Shown: positions 1-12,649, counted from the first letter of the stretch. The stretch is 64,000 nucleotides of DNA from Kwoniella bestiolae CBS 10118 (GCF_000512585.2 NC_089241.1:8346265-8410264), one strand, 5' to 3'. Notes: generated from the letters alone by a model not told the origin. Translations and numbers: made by a program.

Positions 1-1581
1 GACGCATCGATCGCCCATTCAAAGTGGATGACGTCAGACAACCATTTGATAACGAGCATCATCACATCTGTTAGGCATGCATCTACCAGTACTCTGTAGT
101 ATCATTCGGCTCATAAAGTAGAGCGATGTATTGAGAAGCAGATGCACATATTGTACAACTATACTAGAGTGATTAGTCCACCCCCTTCAGCTTCACGATC
201 AACGCGTTTCCGAACAGTACGCGCCGGATCTGGATCCGGATCTTTCATCAGACAATCGTTTCTCCGGTTGCATTTCGAAACTGGACCATGCACTTTCGAG
301 AGCTCTCCCTGCAGACACTAGCCACGAGGCTATGTGATACCTCGCACGACCAATCCAGTCCAGAAGCATCAAAGCACGAGATTCCGGTTTGTTATTCCCG
401 CTCGCTCTTATCAATCAGAACAGCCCTTTTCGCTGAGTACCCCTCGCTTTGCGCCTCCTGCGGTGGTCGTTGTAGCCATTTACCTTAGAGATTTTGGTAG
501 CGACCAGTTCTACTAAGCCGTCATCGCAAGCTTGTTTCTCTATGGTTCGGCTAAGAATCACTTAGCATGCTTGGAATACGTCACATCGCATCACGGCAAA
601 CATGATCAGCATTGAAACTCCGTTTGAGGTAGAACTTGCGCTCAAAGCTTCTAATTCACCCAGCATAATGAATTTCCTGATCGTCCGTCCTTAAACAATG
701 CCGAAGTGACCTGTCATTTTTGCTTTTAGTGTGATTTTAGAGTGATCGTGCCGATAATTGTGTCAAATCCAGGCAGTACAGGTTCTGCATGAGCCCATGT
801 TTGGAAGACTCCCAGAATGATCAGGGACGAGCCAGTTCTTCGGATGTTGCGTTTGGAGAAGAGGGACCTCGGTCCTGGTCTATACACCGGGCGATCGTAA
901 ACCACTAGTCACTTTGATTTGGAGCAATAATTGCGAGACACGAAGAACTTTGAAACGATAAGAATCACTAAGTAGATGATAAATGCGAGACATGCGGTGA
1001 TTACGGCCTTTGCGACCAAGACGTGGTGCTGGTTGTGGCCGGGGGAAAGCAAATGCATGAATGATTATTCTTGGAACGTTCTGAGCTACTTACCACTTCC
1101 GTTTACTTGGGTCGCTTGTTGGACATTCCAGATAATACAAGGTTTGGATAAACCCTGAAAATACGCCACCGAATTCGGTAAATCAAGTTGTTCCGGCACA
1201 AAGGCACTGATGATCTGCAGTGGAATCCGGTAAGAAGAGTTCGATGGTCCCTGATTGTTTGCCTAGCCATCTATGGTTAATTTTGAGGATGGCTAAAGAT
1301 TGGCGTTTCTTCGTCTGCTGGTATCTCTCTCCACCCGCTCTCTCTCACCTACAACCTCGTTGACAGGTTATTTTGAGCCATCTCCGAAACCCTTGACATT
1401 CCTCTGACGTAAAGAAACACAATGTGATCGATGAACAAAAAAGTCGGTGGAGTAATGTTCTCGAGATTTGTATATATATATACCTCAACAGAAGACGCGA
1501 TGTTGACAGGTCTCGTGTAATCGACATCTTGCCGCTGGTCATTGATTGATCATACCCACAAACACCAATCACAATATCGAT
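1..1581. other. intergenic, no gene recognised
   Basis: Only short open frames of 60-75 codons occur on either strand. None has a recognisable domain or can be joined into a plausible spliced gene by eye. The last ~100 bases before 1582 are the promoter and 5' leader of the AA14/WSC gene, including an AT-rich tract near 1470-1482. A gene with very short exons could be missed here. Confidence 0.5.
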
Positions 1582-4500
1582 ATGCAGCTCGCTACGTTAC
1601 TATTGGCGGCTGCTACTTGCGCCACCACAGTCAATGCCCAGTAAGTTCACGGTCCTCAGATCATATCGCCTTCGCTGACATCACGTAGTGTTGCGCTATG
1701 GGACAAAGGAATGTTCGGTCTGAATTGGCCATATCAAGCCGATGGTGAGTTTGGATCCTGGAAAAACTTTTCGAAGTCAATTGACCTCCTTTGCAGATCC
1801 TCAGAATAATAATTATAACAACAATCAGCCGGTAAACCCACTGAGGCAGACAGACGGTTTCACCACTTCTCAATGGTTTGGTCACGGTCTACTGGGATAT
1901 CCTCCTAAAGCCGGTGACTTCATGGAGCTTCCTTCGGGTGGTACTTATAATGGTAAGTCAGTTCGATAGTACGCCGTGACGATCATGTGCTGATTTGACA
2001 TGCAGGTGAAGTGTCATGTAATAGGGCTCAGACTTCGCTAGGTAACCCTTCTGACACCAGTGCCAAATACAAGTATGCCTGTAAAGTAAGTGAGACCACA
2101 TTCATCTGACGCCATAAGTCACCTCACTGACGTCGCTGAATAGCCCGATGGGGGACAATATAGTGGAGTCGGTGCATTGCACGTCATGAACACCTATAAT
2201 GGAACCGTAGATTACAGTTTATTTGGTGGATCAGCCTTGGCTATTGCCTATACCTCGGATGTCTCGTCTCTCCAGCCCAACGACATGACGGTTATCAGTG
2301 TCAACCAGAATTCGGTATGGGAGCGGGATATTAGCTATCAGATCCCCGCTGGACTACCACCCTGTCCTGACGGCGGTTGTATCTGTACTTGGAATTGGAT
2401 TCATCAAGGAGGAAAGGGGGAAGGTTATCCATATGAAATCGTAAGTTTGGATCATAGTGGGAAATAAGTGTCGATGCAGGTCTAATCTCCTTGCAGTACA
2501 ATATCGCCTATCGTTGTCAGGTTACTGGTCAAACCAACTCTGCCAATACCGTACAGAAAGGTGCTGTCCCCAACAAGTGCGATAATAACCCATCGAAATG
2601 TGTGAAAGGACCCAAGACACCCATGGTGAGTCCATGCTTACCTATTATCTCAATAATGAACGTATGTTGATATCTTGTCTCTCCATCCATGCAGTATCTC
2701 TGGCAGGCCGAGTGAGTATACCTTGTTCTTGACCATGGTAGAATTCATGCTGACCACCTGTAACGTTTCAGCGGCAATAATCTTCCGAACCTAGACACGC
2801 CACCCAACTACAGGGACAACTGGGGCTTTGCCGACGGAGCCCAAGATGATATCTTCCAAGCTTCTGCAAACCCAGCTGGTAGCACGTGAGTCCTTCCTCG
2901 GAGGTTTGAGCGACATCAATCGGCTGACAACTTGCTTAGCGTAACAAACTCTTCCGCCACTGATTTGCCAGATGGATGGACGGCTGTTGGCTGCATGGTC
3001 GACACCGACTATCCTCGTGCTCTTCCCGGAGGTGTGTCATCTACTGATGCCAATAACAACACGATTGAAAATTGTGTCGCCAAATGTAACTCACAGGGGT
3101 ACGTCTTTGCGGGTGTGGAATACGGCAAAGAGTGTTGGTGCAGTAATACCGCCAACCTCAATCCGGCTCCTGCGACCGACTGTTCGATGACCTGTGCAGG
3201 AGATGTCTGGAGCACCTGTGGAGGATCCTACCGAATCAACGTCTTCAGAAGTGCTGATGCCCCATCAAACGGGCAAGCTACATTCCTTCCAGATAATCTG
3301 GTACCTGATGGTTGGTCAAACGTTGGATGCGTGGTCGATGATCAATCCAATCGAGCCTTGAATGGCGGAGCTTTCACCTCCACTAACAACACCATCCAGA
3401 ACTGTGTCAAGACTTGTTCTTCTCGGGGATACGTCTACGCCGGTGTAGAATATGGTCAAGAATGTTGGTGTGGAGACGCCAATTCTCGCTTGGTTTCCGC
3501 AAGCTCAGGTTGTGATGTCGCTTGCACGGGAGACAAATCTCATGTCTGTGGTGGATCGGACAGACTAAATGTCTACGCGCTTATTCCTAACATCACCGGC
3601 ACCTCTGCATTCGCTTCTGCTACGGTATCCACCTCCGTTGACAACACATCGACTGCGACTTTGAGTGGTATCAATGCCACAATCACGTCAACTAGTGTAT
3701 CGGCAATCCCCACATCTTCGGAACCAGCTATCATCAACTCGTCGTCGACTTCGATCTCATCCACTGCCAGTGACCCCACTGCATCCTCATCCAGCTCAAT
3801 GGTTTCTTCGGCCTCGACTTCGGTTACAGCACCATCATCTAGCTCATCTTTCGCGACTCCATCCTCCTCAGCATCCACCTCATCATCTAGCGTGTCTTTC
3901 ACCTCATCCTCCAGCTCGCCAACCAGCTTGTTATCGACCAGTTCGTTGGCAGTATCATCCGCCTTCTCGTCTGGCTCGCCATCATCTTCCACGTCAGTTT
4001 CAACCTCTAGCGTAGCCTCCTCATCACGAGCGACTGTGGCCTTTCCATCATCCTCGATTGTCGTTTCGATCGCTGCTTCTAGCACCTCTACAGTCTCTTC
4101 AAGTGCATCCACCTTATCCACCGTGCCAAGCACAAGCTCTTTCTCCGCTTCAGCCTCGATCTCTCGATTCTCCTCTAGTAGCTTGACCTCTTTCAGCATC
4201 TCTTCATCCTCTGCTAAACCTACCACGTCGACCACGGTGACCACCTCGAGTTCAGCGGCCAACTCAAGCAAACCCTCCTCCAGCTCGTCCATCATGAGTT
4301 CCACCACCAGCTCTGCAGCAGCAGCTGCCACTACGTCCCTTCCTGCAGGCTGGATCTCCGGAGGCTGTTACGCCGATACATCGTCTAAACGAGTCTTGAA
4401 TGGTAATATCTTCGAGTCGAAACCAGATATGACGTACGCTTCGTGTATCGCCATCTGTGTTCGTAAAGGATACACATTGGCAGGTGTCGAATACGGAACT

Positions 4501-4716
4501 CAGTGTTTCTGTGGTACTGCCTTAGTGAGCCCCTCACCAGCGGCCAACAGCGAATGTAACAGACCTTGTTCAGGAGACAAGAACGCTATGTGTGGTGGAT
4601 ATAACAGGATCAGTATTTTGCAAAACAGTCAAGCAAGCTCTAGAAGAGCCATGATAGGTGAAAGAGACCATTTACATATCAAAGCTGGAAGGAGGAGAAT
4701 CGAGGGAGATCACTAA
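1582..4716 (+). CDS. Secreted AA14-type copper monooxygenase (LPMO) with three WSC domains
   Basis: Nine exons (1582-1640, 1689-1744, 1797-1952, 2006-2085, 2144-2440, 2497-2625, 2695-2711, 2772-2885, 2940-4716) keep frame and give 894 residues. A signal peptide of about 19 residues ends in VNA and exposes His-20 as the mature N-terminus, as an LPMO histidine brace requires. Further family signs are the WFGHGLLGYPP and WNWIHQG histidines and the Cys-rich segment PPCPDGGCIC. Two WSC domains lie at about residues 309-395 and 410-505. A Ser/Thr-rich stalk (about 505-770) follows, then a third WSC domain (about 771-866). AA14 is a CAZy LPMO family first described from Pycnoporus, and Cryptococcus CEL1 belongs to it. 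WSC domains are carbohydrate-binding or wall-sensor modules. No transmembrane segment or GPI signal is seen, so the product is probably secreted or wall-bound. The AA14 call is by recalled motif similarity. Confidence 0.85.
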
Positions 4717-4914
4717 AATGATTAGAAGATGGAAGTAAACAGGATTTTCGCCGGCGAAATCTATAGATTGATTTGTATTTTTAACCCCTATGATCGAGTC
4801 AGTAAAAATAAGTATAATGAGACAACTTAGGGAATATAGAACTTAATTGGCATGCATGCCGTGTGCCAGAATTAATCATCAGGCCTAACCCAGCCAAGCC
4901 AGTCCTGTCCAAGC

Positions 4915-6424
4915 TCACTCTTCCACCTCCAGGCCATCCTCTTCGTCCTCGGGCTCCTCTTCATACAGTTCCTTGGTCTCGCCCTCCTGTAAATCGACCG
5001 TAACTTGAGTCTCTTTGAGTTTGCCTCGACCCAATCGCGTCAAACCCTTCTTGTTCAGCTCCTCACCTCCTTCCTCGTGTACTAAGTGATACTCATGGAT
5101 TCTTTCCTTTCCATTGGTTATGTCTTCCAAGGCTAACGCCACCCATGCGCCAAATAATCCAGTCCCACAAGGTGTCGCTCTGGGCAAGACGATCTTCTCC
5201 CTCTTCTTCGACTTGCAATCTCCCCAGACTTGAGCTTCTGTGACTACACTGACATGGCTTGGCAATTTTTGATCGACAAGAGAAGGTCCATTATACTCCT
5301 TCCGGAGTTCCTCCAATTTCCTAACCGTTTCTGATCTCCATGGACGGAATGACGTACCGAGATGTTCGAGATTAGTGGAATGGTAACCATATACATTGCT
5401 GATTGTGACTACTCCAGGACCAGTGTGCTTGAAGATCACAAATTGCTCACCGTCGCTTATGATAGCAGAGCATTATTTCAGATGGAACATGTCTTCCCAA
5501 CTTTGGACGCAGATTCGTGCCATGGCAGTCACCAGTCGACGATCATGATATATCTCTCCATTCGGTCCCGAGCCAATCGCGACTTCCTTGCCTTTCACCA
5601 TAGCTACCAATCCTCTTGACATGTGTGAACGCATGTCTTGTTTTCCATTCTATCGCGGAATTGGTGTCCCATAAAAGGTCCCGTAGGCCGACCTCACTGC
5701 TGTCGGAAGAAGCGACCGATCGGATCTCACAGAATTGTTGTGTAGTTATTTGGAGATCTAAATTCGACCAATTGCAATCTCCTTCTACACCAACTCTTGA
5801 AAGTGTATGATCGACACTCCGATGGCTGGCAGCTTCTTTCCAAAATCTATCCTTCAAGACCGTCAAGGCAGGCCTCTCGAGTTCTGCGTACATTCGCTTA
5901 TCTAAGCCCCCTTCATGATTTAGTTCGTAACCTTGAGAGGTATATAGCTCGTGACCTTGCGCAGAAGCGTTGAATGCTTGGACAAGGGGTTGAGGGGTGG
6001 ATCTACCATCAAGATGGGACTTCGGGTTCACGAGTGCAGAGTCTAGCGGATGACCGAAAACGAATTTGATGGATTTTGCGAAAGCGAATCGAGCGAAGTA
6101 ACTTGGTTGTCTGACACCTGAGCTGGATGAGAAGTTGAAAAGTAGGGGAGGCCAGTGGGAGTACTCGGTGATGGCTCGATAGTAATCGGTGGGCACGGCA
6201 TTGGGTTCTAACCATGCCGTAGGGAACTTTGGGATGATTGTAGGTGGGGTGGAGAACGAGGATGTTGCCTGCTCATTGCTGATGACGGTTGTCGATGATG
6301 TATCTTGACTCGGGGATGAAGGTGAGTCCAAGCCCGTTGCTTTCTTGCGTTTGAGAAGAGTCGCATCGGGAGCGTCTTCCAGAAACTTCCTCTTGGACGA
6401 GCCTGGTCTGAGTGTGGATGCCAT
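4915..6424 (-). pseudogene. Broken gene, hypothetical protein with a PD-(D/E)XK-like motif
   Basis: The ATG is at 6424 (MASTLRPGSSKRKF) and the frame runs to IEWKTRHAFTH. The protein-like sequence then continues one frame over (DMRSHMSRGLVAMVKGKEV) after a single extra base near 5630-5650. It next meets an in-frame TAA near 5478 (WEDMFHLK-stop-CSAIISDGEQF), after which the same frame stays open to the stop at 4915. No GT-AG intron removes either lesion. The segment RDLLWDTNSAIEWKT, with Asp, then Glu-x-Lys, resembles a PD-(D/E)XK nuclease core, but that is only a motif match. The C-terminus is acidic (EEEPEDEEDGLEVEE). I do not recognise the family. Two sequencing errors could also explain the lesions. 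Confidence 0.55.
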
Positions 6425-7152
6425 GACGAGCAAGATAGCTGGGGAGAGGATCCGAGATGAATAGAGATAAGCTGTCTCTACTGCTAAGCCTAAGGTAGCA
6501 AAGAAAGTCTAATCTCGAAGGCTATACTTGGCTCCAGAGCGATGGACAGGTTCCACGTTCCCATCAAGAATCCTGAATGAGATCCTCAGGCACCGGCCGG
6601 TGACAAAGGTGTAAAATATTGATTTTCTCAAACTCATCTTCGTTATCTTCTGTGGACACAAGCATCCGGAGGCACATGCTGGCTAGCATCGGAAGCAACC
6701 AGAGTGATTCTCAGGACCACGCGACACAGAAGACACCTCTGACAACGCGAGATCCAAAGTTGAGCGGCCATCAAAGCTCGCTAGCGATATCGACGACGAC
6801 GATGGTCAACAAATGAAAGGTCGAATGGTACTTATTGCTATGTCATTGCAATATCGTTTACTTGACCCACTGTCTTTCAGAGGTAGTGGGATCGCATTTA
6901 TCAGATTCCCAAGCACTCTGACTGCTCGTAGCCTGATTTCAATCGCCTGACGTTACGCGATTGCCGGTCCGTCAGAGGCCGGAGAAGTACATACTCCGAT
7001 GACGTCTATGACCCAAATAGAACAGACCTACCATGCTCTGGTACTATATATATAAGCCAAAGCCGAATTCCACCAATCCTCTCCTCTTCACCTTATGATC
7101 ATATTTGACCTCAGCAATCTCAAATACTCACTAAAACACTCTCTGTTCAGAC
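6425..7152. other. intergenic, divergent promoters
   Basis: This is the region between the broken gene (minus) and the SDR gene (plus). A TATA-like run lies at 7045-7055. Nothing else is recognised. Confidence 0.5.
7045..7055 (+). promoter_or_regulatory. TATA-like box of the SDR gene
   Basis: TATATATATAA lies about 100 bases upstream of the ATG at 7153, a normal position for a fungal TATA box. Confidence 0.45.
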
Positions 7153-8052
7153 ATGCGTATCGTATTCACAGGCGGCTCCGGCAAAGCAGGCAAACATGCC
7201 ATTCCTTATCTCCTCAGCCAAGGACATCAAGTTCTAAACCTCGATCTCGTCCCTCTCGACAATCCAGATGTCTATACGCTCAAAACCGATCTCACCGACT
7301 CAGGACAAGTCTTCAATGCCTTTACTTCCCATTTCAAGATGTCCGAGTATTCACTCCCTCATCCTCCAGCCAAGCCAGACGCGGTCGTCCATTTCGCGGC
7401 ATACGCGCGAAATCTTCTAGTACCCGATAGCGAGATGTTCGCTTCAAATGTAAAACAAACATATAATGTGATTGAAGCAGCATGTAAACTAGGGATCAAA
7501 AAGGTTATCATAGCTAGTTCAGAAACGGTGTATGGAGTGTGTTTCACCCAAGGTGAATCGGACTATCACTCATTCCCCTTAGAAGAGGACACCTACGACT
7601 GTGATCCTGAAGACTCTTATGCGACTAGCAAATTATGTGGAGAGAGAATCGCCCGAAGTTTCGCAAGGAGGTTCAAGGGCACGGATATCTACGCGTTTAG
7701 AATCGGTAACGTCATTGAACCGCACGAATACGCATTGAACTTTCCAAAATATCTCGCCGATCCACCTTCCAGAAAGAGGAACGCTTGGAGTTACATCGAT
7801 GCGAGGGATTTGGGTAAACTATGTCATTGTGCTTTCCTCAAAAATGGACTTGGTTTCCAAGTCTTTAACGCAACCAACAACACGATCACACTGAGGGAGA
7901 AGACGAAGGATTTCTTGGCTAAAGAATCCCCGAATGTCGAGATTACAAGAGAATTGGAGGACTTCGAAGCGCCTTTAACTAATATGAAGGCTAGGAAGGT
8001 ACTTGGGTTTGAGGAGGAGCACAATTGGAGGGATTATGTGCACGAGAAATGA
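7153..8052 (+). CDS. Extended short-chain dehydrogenase (NAD-dependent epimerase/dehydratase family)
   Basis: This single-exon gene encodes 299 residues. The N-terminal Rossmann signature is TGGSGKAG (the family TGxxGxxG), directly after the first beta strand MRIVF. A YATSK segment gives the catalytic YxxxK pair, and SSETVYG supplies the usual Ser/Thr before it. The length and the SYIDARDLG segment fit extended SDRs acting on nucleotide sugars, uronates or sugar acids. The substrate cannot be read from sequence. Uronate dehydrogenase-like or epimerase-like roles are both possible. The gene lacks the introns typical of its neighbours and lies just outside the CCGGACATA block. Confidence 0.85.
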   Translation: MRIVFTGGSGKAGKHAIPYLLSQGHQVLNLDLVPLDNPDVYTLKTDLTDSGQVFNAFTSHFKMSEYSLPHPPAKPDAVVHFAAYARNLLVPDSEMFASNVKQTYNVIEAACKLGIKKVIIASSETVYGVCFTQGESDYHSFPLEEDTYDCDPEDSYATSKLCGERIARSFARRFKGTDIYAFRIGNVIEPHEYALNFPKYLADPPSRKRNAWSYIDARDLGKLCHCAFLKNGLGFQVFNATNNTITLREKTKDFLAKESPNVEITRELEDFEAPLTNMKARKVLGFEEEHNWRDYVHEK

Positions 8053-8471
8053 TATACTTGGTGAGCATTACAGCCAATACATCTCTCAATATCCCACACG
8101 AGTTATAATAACAACCCGGAAATCTTTTTCCTCTCAGCGTAGATGAGCTCGTAACAACCAGACCAAGTTCCGGGGTGGCGAGTTTATGGCTCCCTAGGCT
8201 CGCGTTCGATCATGCGTAGCAAGGCGAATCACATAGACTTACTGGAAAGAATGCGACTTCTTCCCGACTTGGGATCATATGAATCCTCTTTATGTATCGT
8301 GCAAGTTTTGTATATGGCTTACTCATCATTGAGGACTATATGCAGGTTTCATGTGCTCAAACGCATGAATTTCACTAAGCCGAAGTCTCGCATGTCTGGA
8401 CAAGCTGAATTATCTACACTAAAGTTACGCAATGCATAGAAAGCAACCCAACGATCAATCCAATTCCCTCG
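8053..8471. other. intergenic between convergent genes
   Basis: The SDR and aldo-keto reductase genes converge here, so it should hold their 3' ends. A 75-codon open frame (8212-8439) has no protein-like features. Confidence 0.5.
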
Positions 8472-9661
8472 TTATTTCTTAGGGCTATACCAATCGTCGA
8501 AACCAAGATCCCAACCCCATAAAGGCGTGTTGATACGCTTAGCTTTACCATTGGCGGCAAGGGCATCAAGCTTAGCGATATCCTCCTCTGAGAGCTTGAT
8601 GACTTTTCTGTTGTCTGTTATCCGTTTCTCGCTGACGGATTTTGGTAGGACAACTGTTCCCTTGTTGACGTGATAACTGATGAGTATAGTGGCGGGGGAC
8701 ACGTTGTTCTTGTTGGCAATCTCGACAATTTCGGAGTCCGACATGATGGGTGCACCTGAGGAACATAGTCGCTTCAGCGAAAATCAGAGGGACGCTTTTG
8801 TATGATACCAAACCTACCGGTGGATCCCAGAGGCGAGTAAGCTTCGAGTAATATACCAAGATCCTCGCAGTACTTTTTGAGTGCATGTTGAGGTAAAAAT
8901 GGGTGGAGTTCGACTTGGTTCACAGCAGGAACTACCGTCCAAGTCTTCTTGAGCTCTTCAAGGTATGGGATAGACCAGTTGGCAACTCCTATAGCCTTGA
9001 CTTTGCCCGATTTGTAAACTTCTTCCATCTGTCTCCAGGTTTCCGATTGATCCCACAAGCGATCCACCGAACGAGAGCCGTCAGGGTTGACAGGAAGTAA
9101 ATCGTGTGACTCGTTCTAAGTAAATGGGGGAGGTCAGATTGGCTCGTCCTGCATTTATCAATGTGGTGACTCACTGGGACGAGTCGTACTGGCCAGTGGA
9201 TGAGCTACACATAAAACGATATTCACGTCAGCTGTGAATTGATTACTTGCGTGTATATGCTTCGGACACCTACGTAAAGATCCAGATAATCGGTCCCTAA
9301 AGCATCGAGAGTCTTTTGCAGACCCTCTGCGACATTGGGCTGATGTGTGTTCCATAGCTTACTTGTTATGAAGATCTCTTCTCGTGGGACTCCACTGTCC
9401 TTGATTCCTTGCCCAACCTCATTCTCATTGCCATAAATCAACGCAGCATCGATATGCCTGTACCCGTCCTTCAGAGCATACGCTACAGCTTTCGTGACCT
9501 CGCCTGGCTCGGACTTCCAAGTACCTGAAAGTGACGTAAATCATTTAGCAGGAATACACCGCGGATAGCCTGCTGCCATTTCCCCACATACCTAAGCCAA
9601 CAGCTGGAATTTGTGCGCCAGTATTGAGCGTAAAATGGGTTGGAGCACTTGAAGAAGACAT
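8472..9661 (-). CDS. Aldo-keto reductase (GCY1/YPR1-like)
   Basis: The gene has several exons. The ATG at 9661 gives MSSSSAPTHFTLNTGAQIP and the stop lies at 8472. The AKR catalytic tetrad is visible: Asp and Tyr in HIDAALIYGNE, Lys in FITSKLWNTH, and His in LIHWPVRLVP. The cofactor-binding part includes VNQVELHPFLPQ, AYSPLGSTG and LPKSVSEKRI. A mid-size AKR of about 300 residues of this type usually uses NADPH to reduce aldehydes, glyceraldehyde or sugars. The GCY1/YPR1-like label rests on overall motif pattern, not on a search. The promoter contains an ACCGGACATAA site 158 bases upstream, shared with other genes of the block. Confidence 0.88.
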
Positions 9662-10557
9662 TGCACGTATGATTCAGATGATTTACAGCCAGATTTGAGG
9701 TCGGATCGAAACATTGTTTACGCGATATATATATACCTGTATAGTGAGCCATGACACTTGAGGTTGTAGGACAGTGGACCTCAACAATGGCATCATAGTG
9801 CTTTTCCTTCGGTCAAAAACCGGACATAAATTGTTAAGTCCGACTGCTGGTAATTGCCAGACGTGCAAAAGTACCTCGGCTTTCCCAATTTATGAACTGT
9901 AACAACTCGGATTTTATGATTGACCCGGATTTATCAGTGAGCATTTGTGACAGAAATCATCATCGACATACATCATGACGTGCCCATCCGATAATCGTGA
10001 ATTTCCGGTTCATGCTGTAAAGTACAGGCATGAGATCTGGAACTTGTCAGTCAACTTCGGAACATCCGGCCCGGCGCCATGTGGAGCATACTATACACCC
10101 AACACAGGATAACGTGAACATAACACAATGAAGGAGACCATGAAAAACTCGCGTGATTCCATGCTTGATTGTCATGTCGATGTCCAAGCTTTGAGCGGAA
10201 ACTCTACCGATATATCAGCAAGCTGAATTACACGCAATTCCAGAAAGAAGTTTTAAACGTGGCTGGCTTTATACTTGAGGAGTTGAATGGACCAGTGAAC
10301 ATACAACGGCGAAGACTGCTTACAGACGAGATGAATGAAGTGGTCAATGGCTTGTGTTTGCATTACGGACCCAGTCAATCGATTTCGACCTCTGGCTGTA
10401 CTCGAAAACCTAAATTGTACCGGTCTGCATAGGAGTATATGGCAAGTGAAACTACATTGTCCGTCCTGGCAGTCTATCGAAAAGGATCAATATCTAGAAA
10501 AAGAAAGTACAAGTGCGAGAACGAAAAGATAGGTAACCATTGGTAGCGGTGAACATC
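9662..10557. other. intergenic, promoter of the aldo-keto reductase
   Basis: It holds the AKR promoter (TATA-like run near 9725-9735 and the 9819-9842 site). The rest contains only short open frames without protein-like features. Confidence 0.5.
9819..9842. promoter_or_regulatory. CCGGACATAA site with an inverted AAGTCCG partner
   Basis: ACCGGACATAA (9819-9829) is followed by AAGTCCG (9836-9842), giving CGGAC and GTCCG in inverted orientation. CGG half-sites are typical of Zn2Cys6 regulators. The site lies 158 bases upstream of the AKR start. Confidence 0.55.
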
Positions 10558-12649
10558 TCACGACTTGTAAGGAGCAGGAGAGATACCTTCGATCAAAGCC
10601 TTGAGTCGAATGGCGAGCCTCTTGGAATGGAATCTAGTGTATGGCAAGTATCCAACAAAGATCCACAAATTCTGTACACCCGATTCCCTGTACGCAGACT
10701 TGAATTCACCCTCCTCATCAACACCCCAGATGGGAGTGCACTGATCGGCCAGCTTGTCACCGAGCGTATTTCTGACCGAATCGATAGTATTGGAGAATCC
10801 AGTGGCGAAAACGATAAGATCGTAGTGTTTCTCCCTTCCACCCGAAAGAATGACTTTATCCTCGGTGAACCTTTCGATATAGCCAGGCTCCACCTTGATC
10901 TTCCCATTGATGATCTGTTCACATGCTCCGGCATCGAAATAGAACCCGCCGTTTCTGGTTTGACCGAGAGTACTGTTTCCAGTTCCTCTCTGACCCCGCC
11001 AAGTCTTCAAGCCCTTCGCATGCAGACCGTCGAGCAGCTCTTTGTCCAATCTTTCAAGAGTTTCAGCGTTGCGTCGACTGAGCTCCTCGGCCGGTCCGGT
11101 AGGTGTAGCAAACGCCAATCTATCTTGTTCTTCCAAGTCAGGTCGAACTCCGTTTTTAGGAGCGTAGCCCCCAATAGCTCGAGGCACTGAGTGCGTTAAG
11201 GACATGATGTAGGTAGGAGATCGTTGTAGGAGAGTAACGTCGATTCCTCGTCGAGCACAGTCATATGCGGTGTCAAAACCGGAAGATGAGGTGCCGACCA
11301 CTAGGACTTTCTTGCCGACGAAGTCTCGGGAAGAATCGTGAGCGGTGGAGTGTCGGTACACACCAGCCTTCCAGTCGGCAATGCCAGGTACGACTGGAAT
11401 GGTGGGCACACCACAAAGCGATGTAGCCATAACCTGGGCGAGGCATTAGCTCAATGATTTCGGTTGAATCGTGATGATCACTCACTACGTGCTTTGGTGT
11501 AAGCGTTCGTACCTCCTTACCACCTTTATTAACCTCGACAGTCCAATTGCCATCACTGTCTTGATCGGCCTTGACCACACTGGAACTGTTCCACACAGCA
11601 AGCTCCATAGCGTCCGCGTACCATTGCATGTATCGACCTTGCTTTTGAGCTGGCGTATAAGTGGGCCAGTGCTCAGGATACGGGAAGTAAGGGAAGTGGT
11701 CGGCCCAGTGGGGGAAATGCAATGAAAGGTATTCATATCGCTTGGTCCATACCTCGCCAATCTCGGCGCTGTGATCTACGATCAATGCCTTGACGCCCAA
11801 CACTTTGAGCCGAGCTGCAAGGGCAAGACCACTACAAGACATGCATGTCATCAGCGATGTGCGGCTTTGAGACAGAGGTGTAGTGTGATGCTTACTTTTG
11901 ACCACCGCCAACAATCACCACATCGGGCTCAATCTCATCATCATCTTGAGCTCGCTGCTTCTCCCACCTGATTGAACCAGTCATGTGTCCGTCGGCAGGT
12001 GGTAGTTCTGGAAAGTTGTGCAATGACTCGATGACTGTGTGTAATGTCCAAATCTTCCATCCTTGAGCAGTCTGGACTGCATTGACCACCGCATGCGCGT
12101 TACTCAATTCAGTGTCGAGAGAGATCACGAACTGCAGATATGAAAGATCCGCATATGGTCGTTGAATAGCAGGAGCGGGTGTGAGGAATTGGAGATTGCT
12201 GGCTTTCGTGGTGGGAAGGAGATCCTTGGCTGCTCGAGCGATGTTCTCCTTGAAGTTGAAGGTTCGATAATCCCAAGTGAAAGCGAGCTTATCCCTCCAA
12301 ACACCTGCACACAGAGAAAATCAGTCAAGGGCATGAAGACTGCTGGGAAAAAGCTTGACTCACCATATTCGAGAAACAGATCGGCGAATGCAGCCCCGTC
12401 CCCTTTGCCGAGGATGTCTGTTAATTGAGCGACGATATTTTCAGCTTCCTTGAGCGGGTTGATATCTTGGGCGATATCTTGCCCAAGATATTGTATGGTC
12501 GGAAGAGAGTGGTTGTACTTGAAGTCGTACATGTAATTGTCAGCGAGAGGGAGCTTGGGAGATCTCTCAACCTCAACATGACCTTCAACGACCTTCGCTT
12601 TGAGGTCGGCTACGGCTGGTTTGGTGTGATCTAAAGCGACAGGGGACAT
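10558..12649 (-). CDS. Flavin-containing monooxygenase with N-terminal NTF2-like region
   Basis: The first ATG is at 12649 (MSPVALDHTKP) and the stop at 10558 after APYKS. The ~200-residue N-terminal part resembles an NTF2/SnoaL-like fold (GDGAAFADLFLEYG, KIWTLHTVIESL). The FAD site is VIVGGGQSGLALAARL. A second dinucleotide site is VLVVGTSSSGFDTAYD, and the Baeyer-Villiger/FMO-like stretch is DWKAGVYRHSTAH. LIVFATGFSNT is the usual ATG motif near the C-terminus. Such enzymes insert oxygen using NADPH and FAD on small substrates that cannot be named here. The gene is divergent from the Zn2Cys6 regulator across 453 bases, so the two may share control. Confidence 0.88.

Noticed and set aside
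3573..4331. A 252-codon acidic open frame opposite the WSC gene
   Set aside because: It is the antisense of the Ser/Thr-rich stalk: repeated TC-rich codons read as Glu/Asp/Val on the other strand. No start context or domain.
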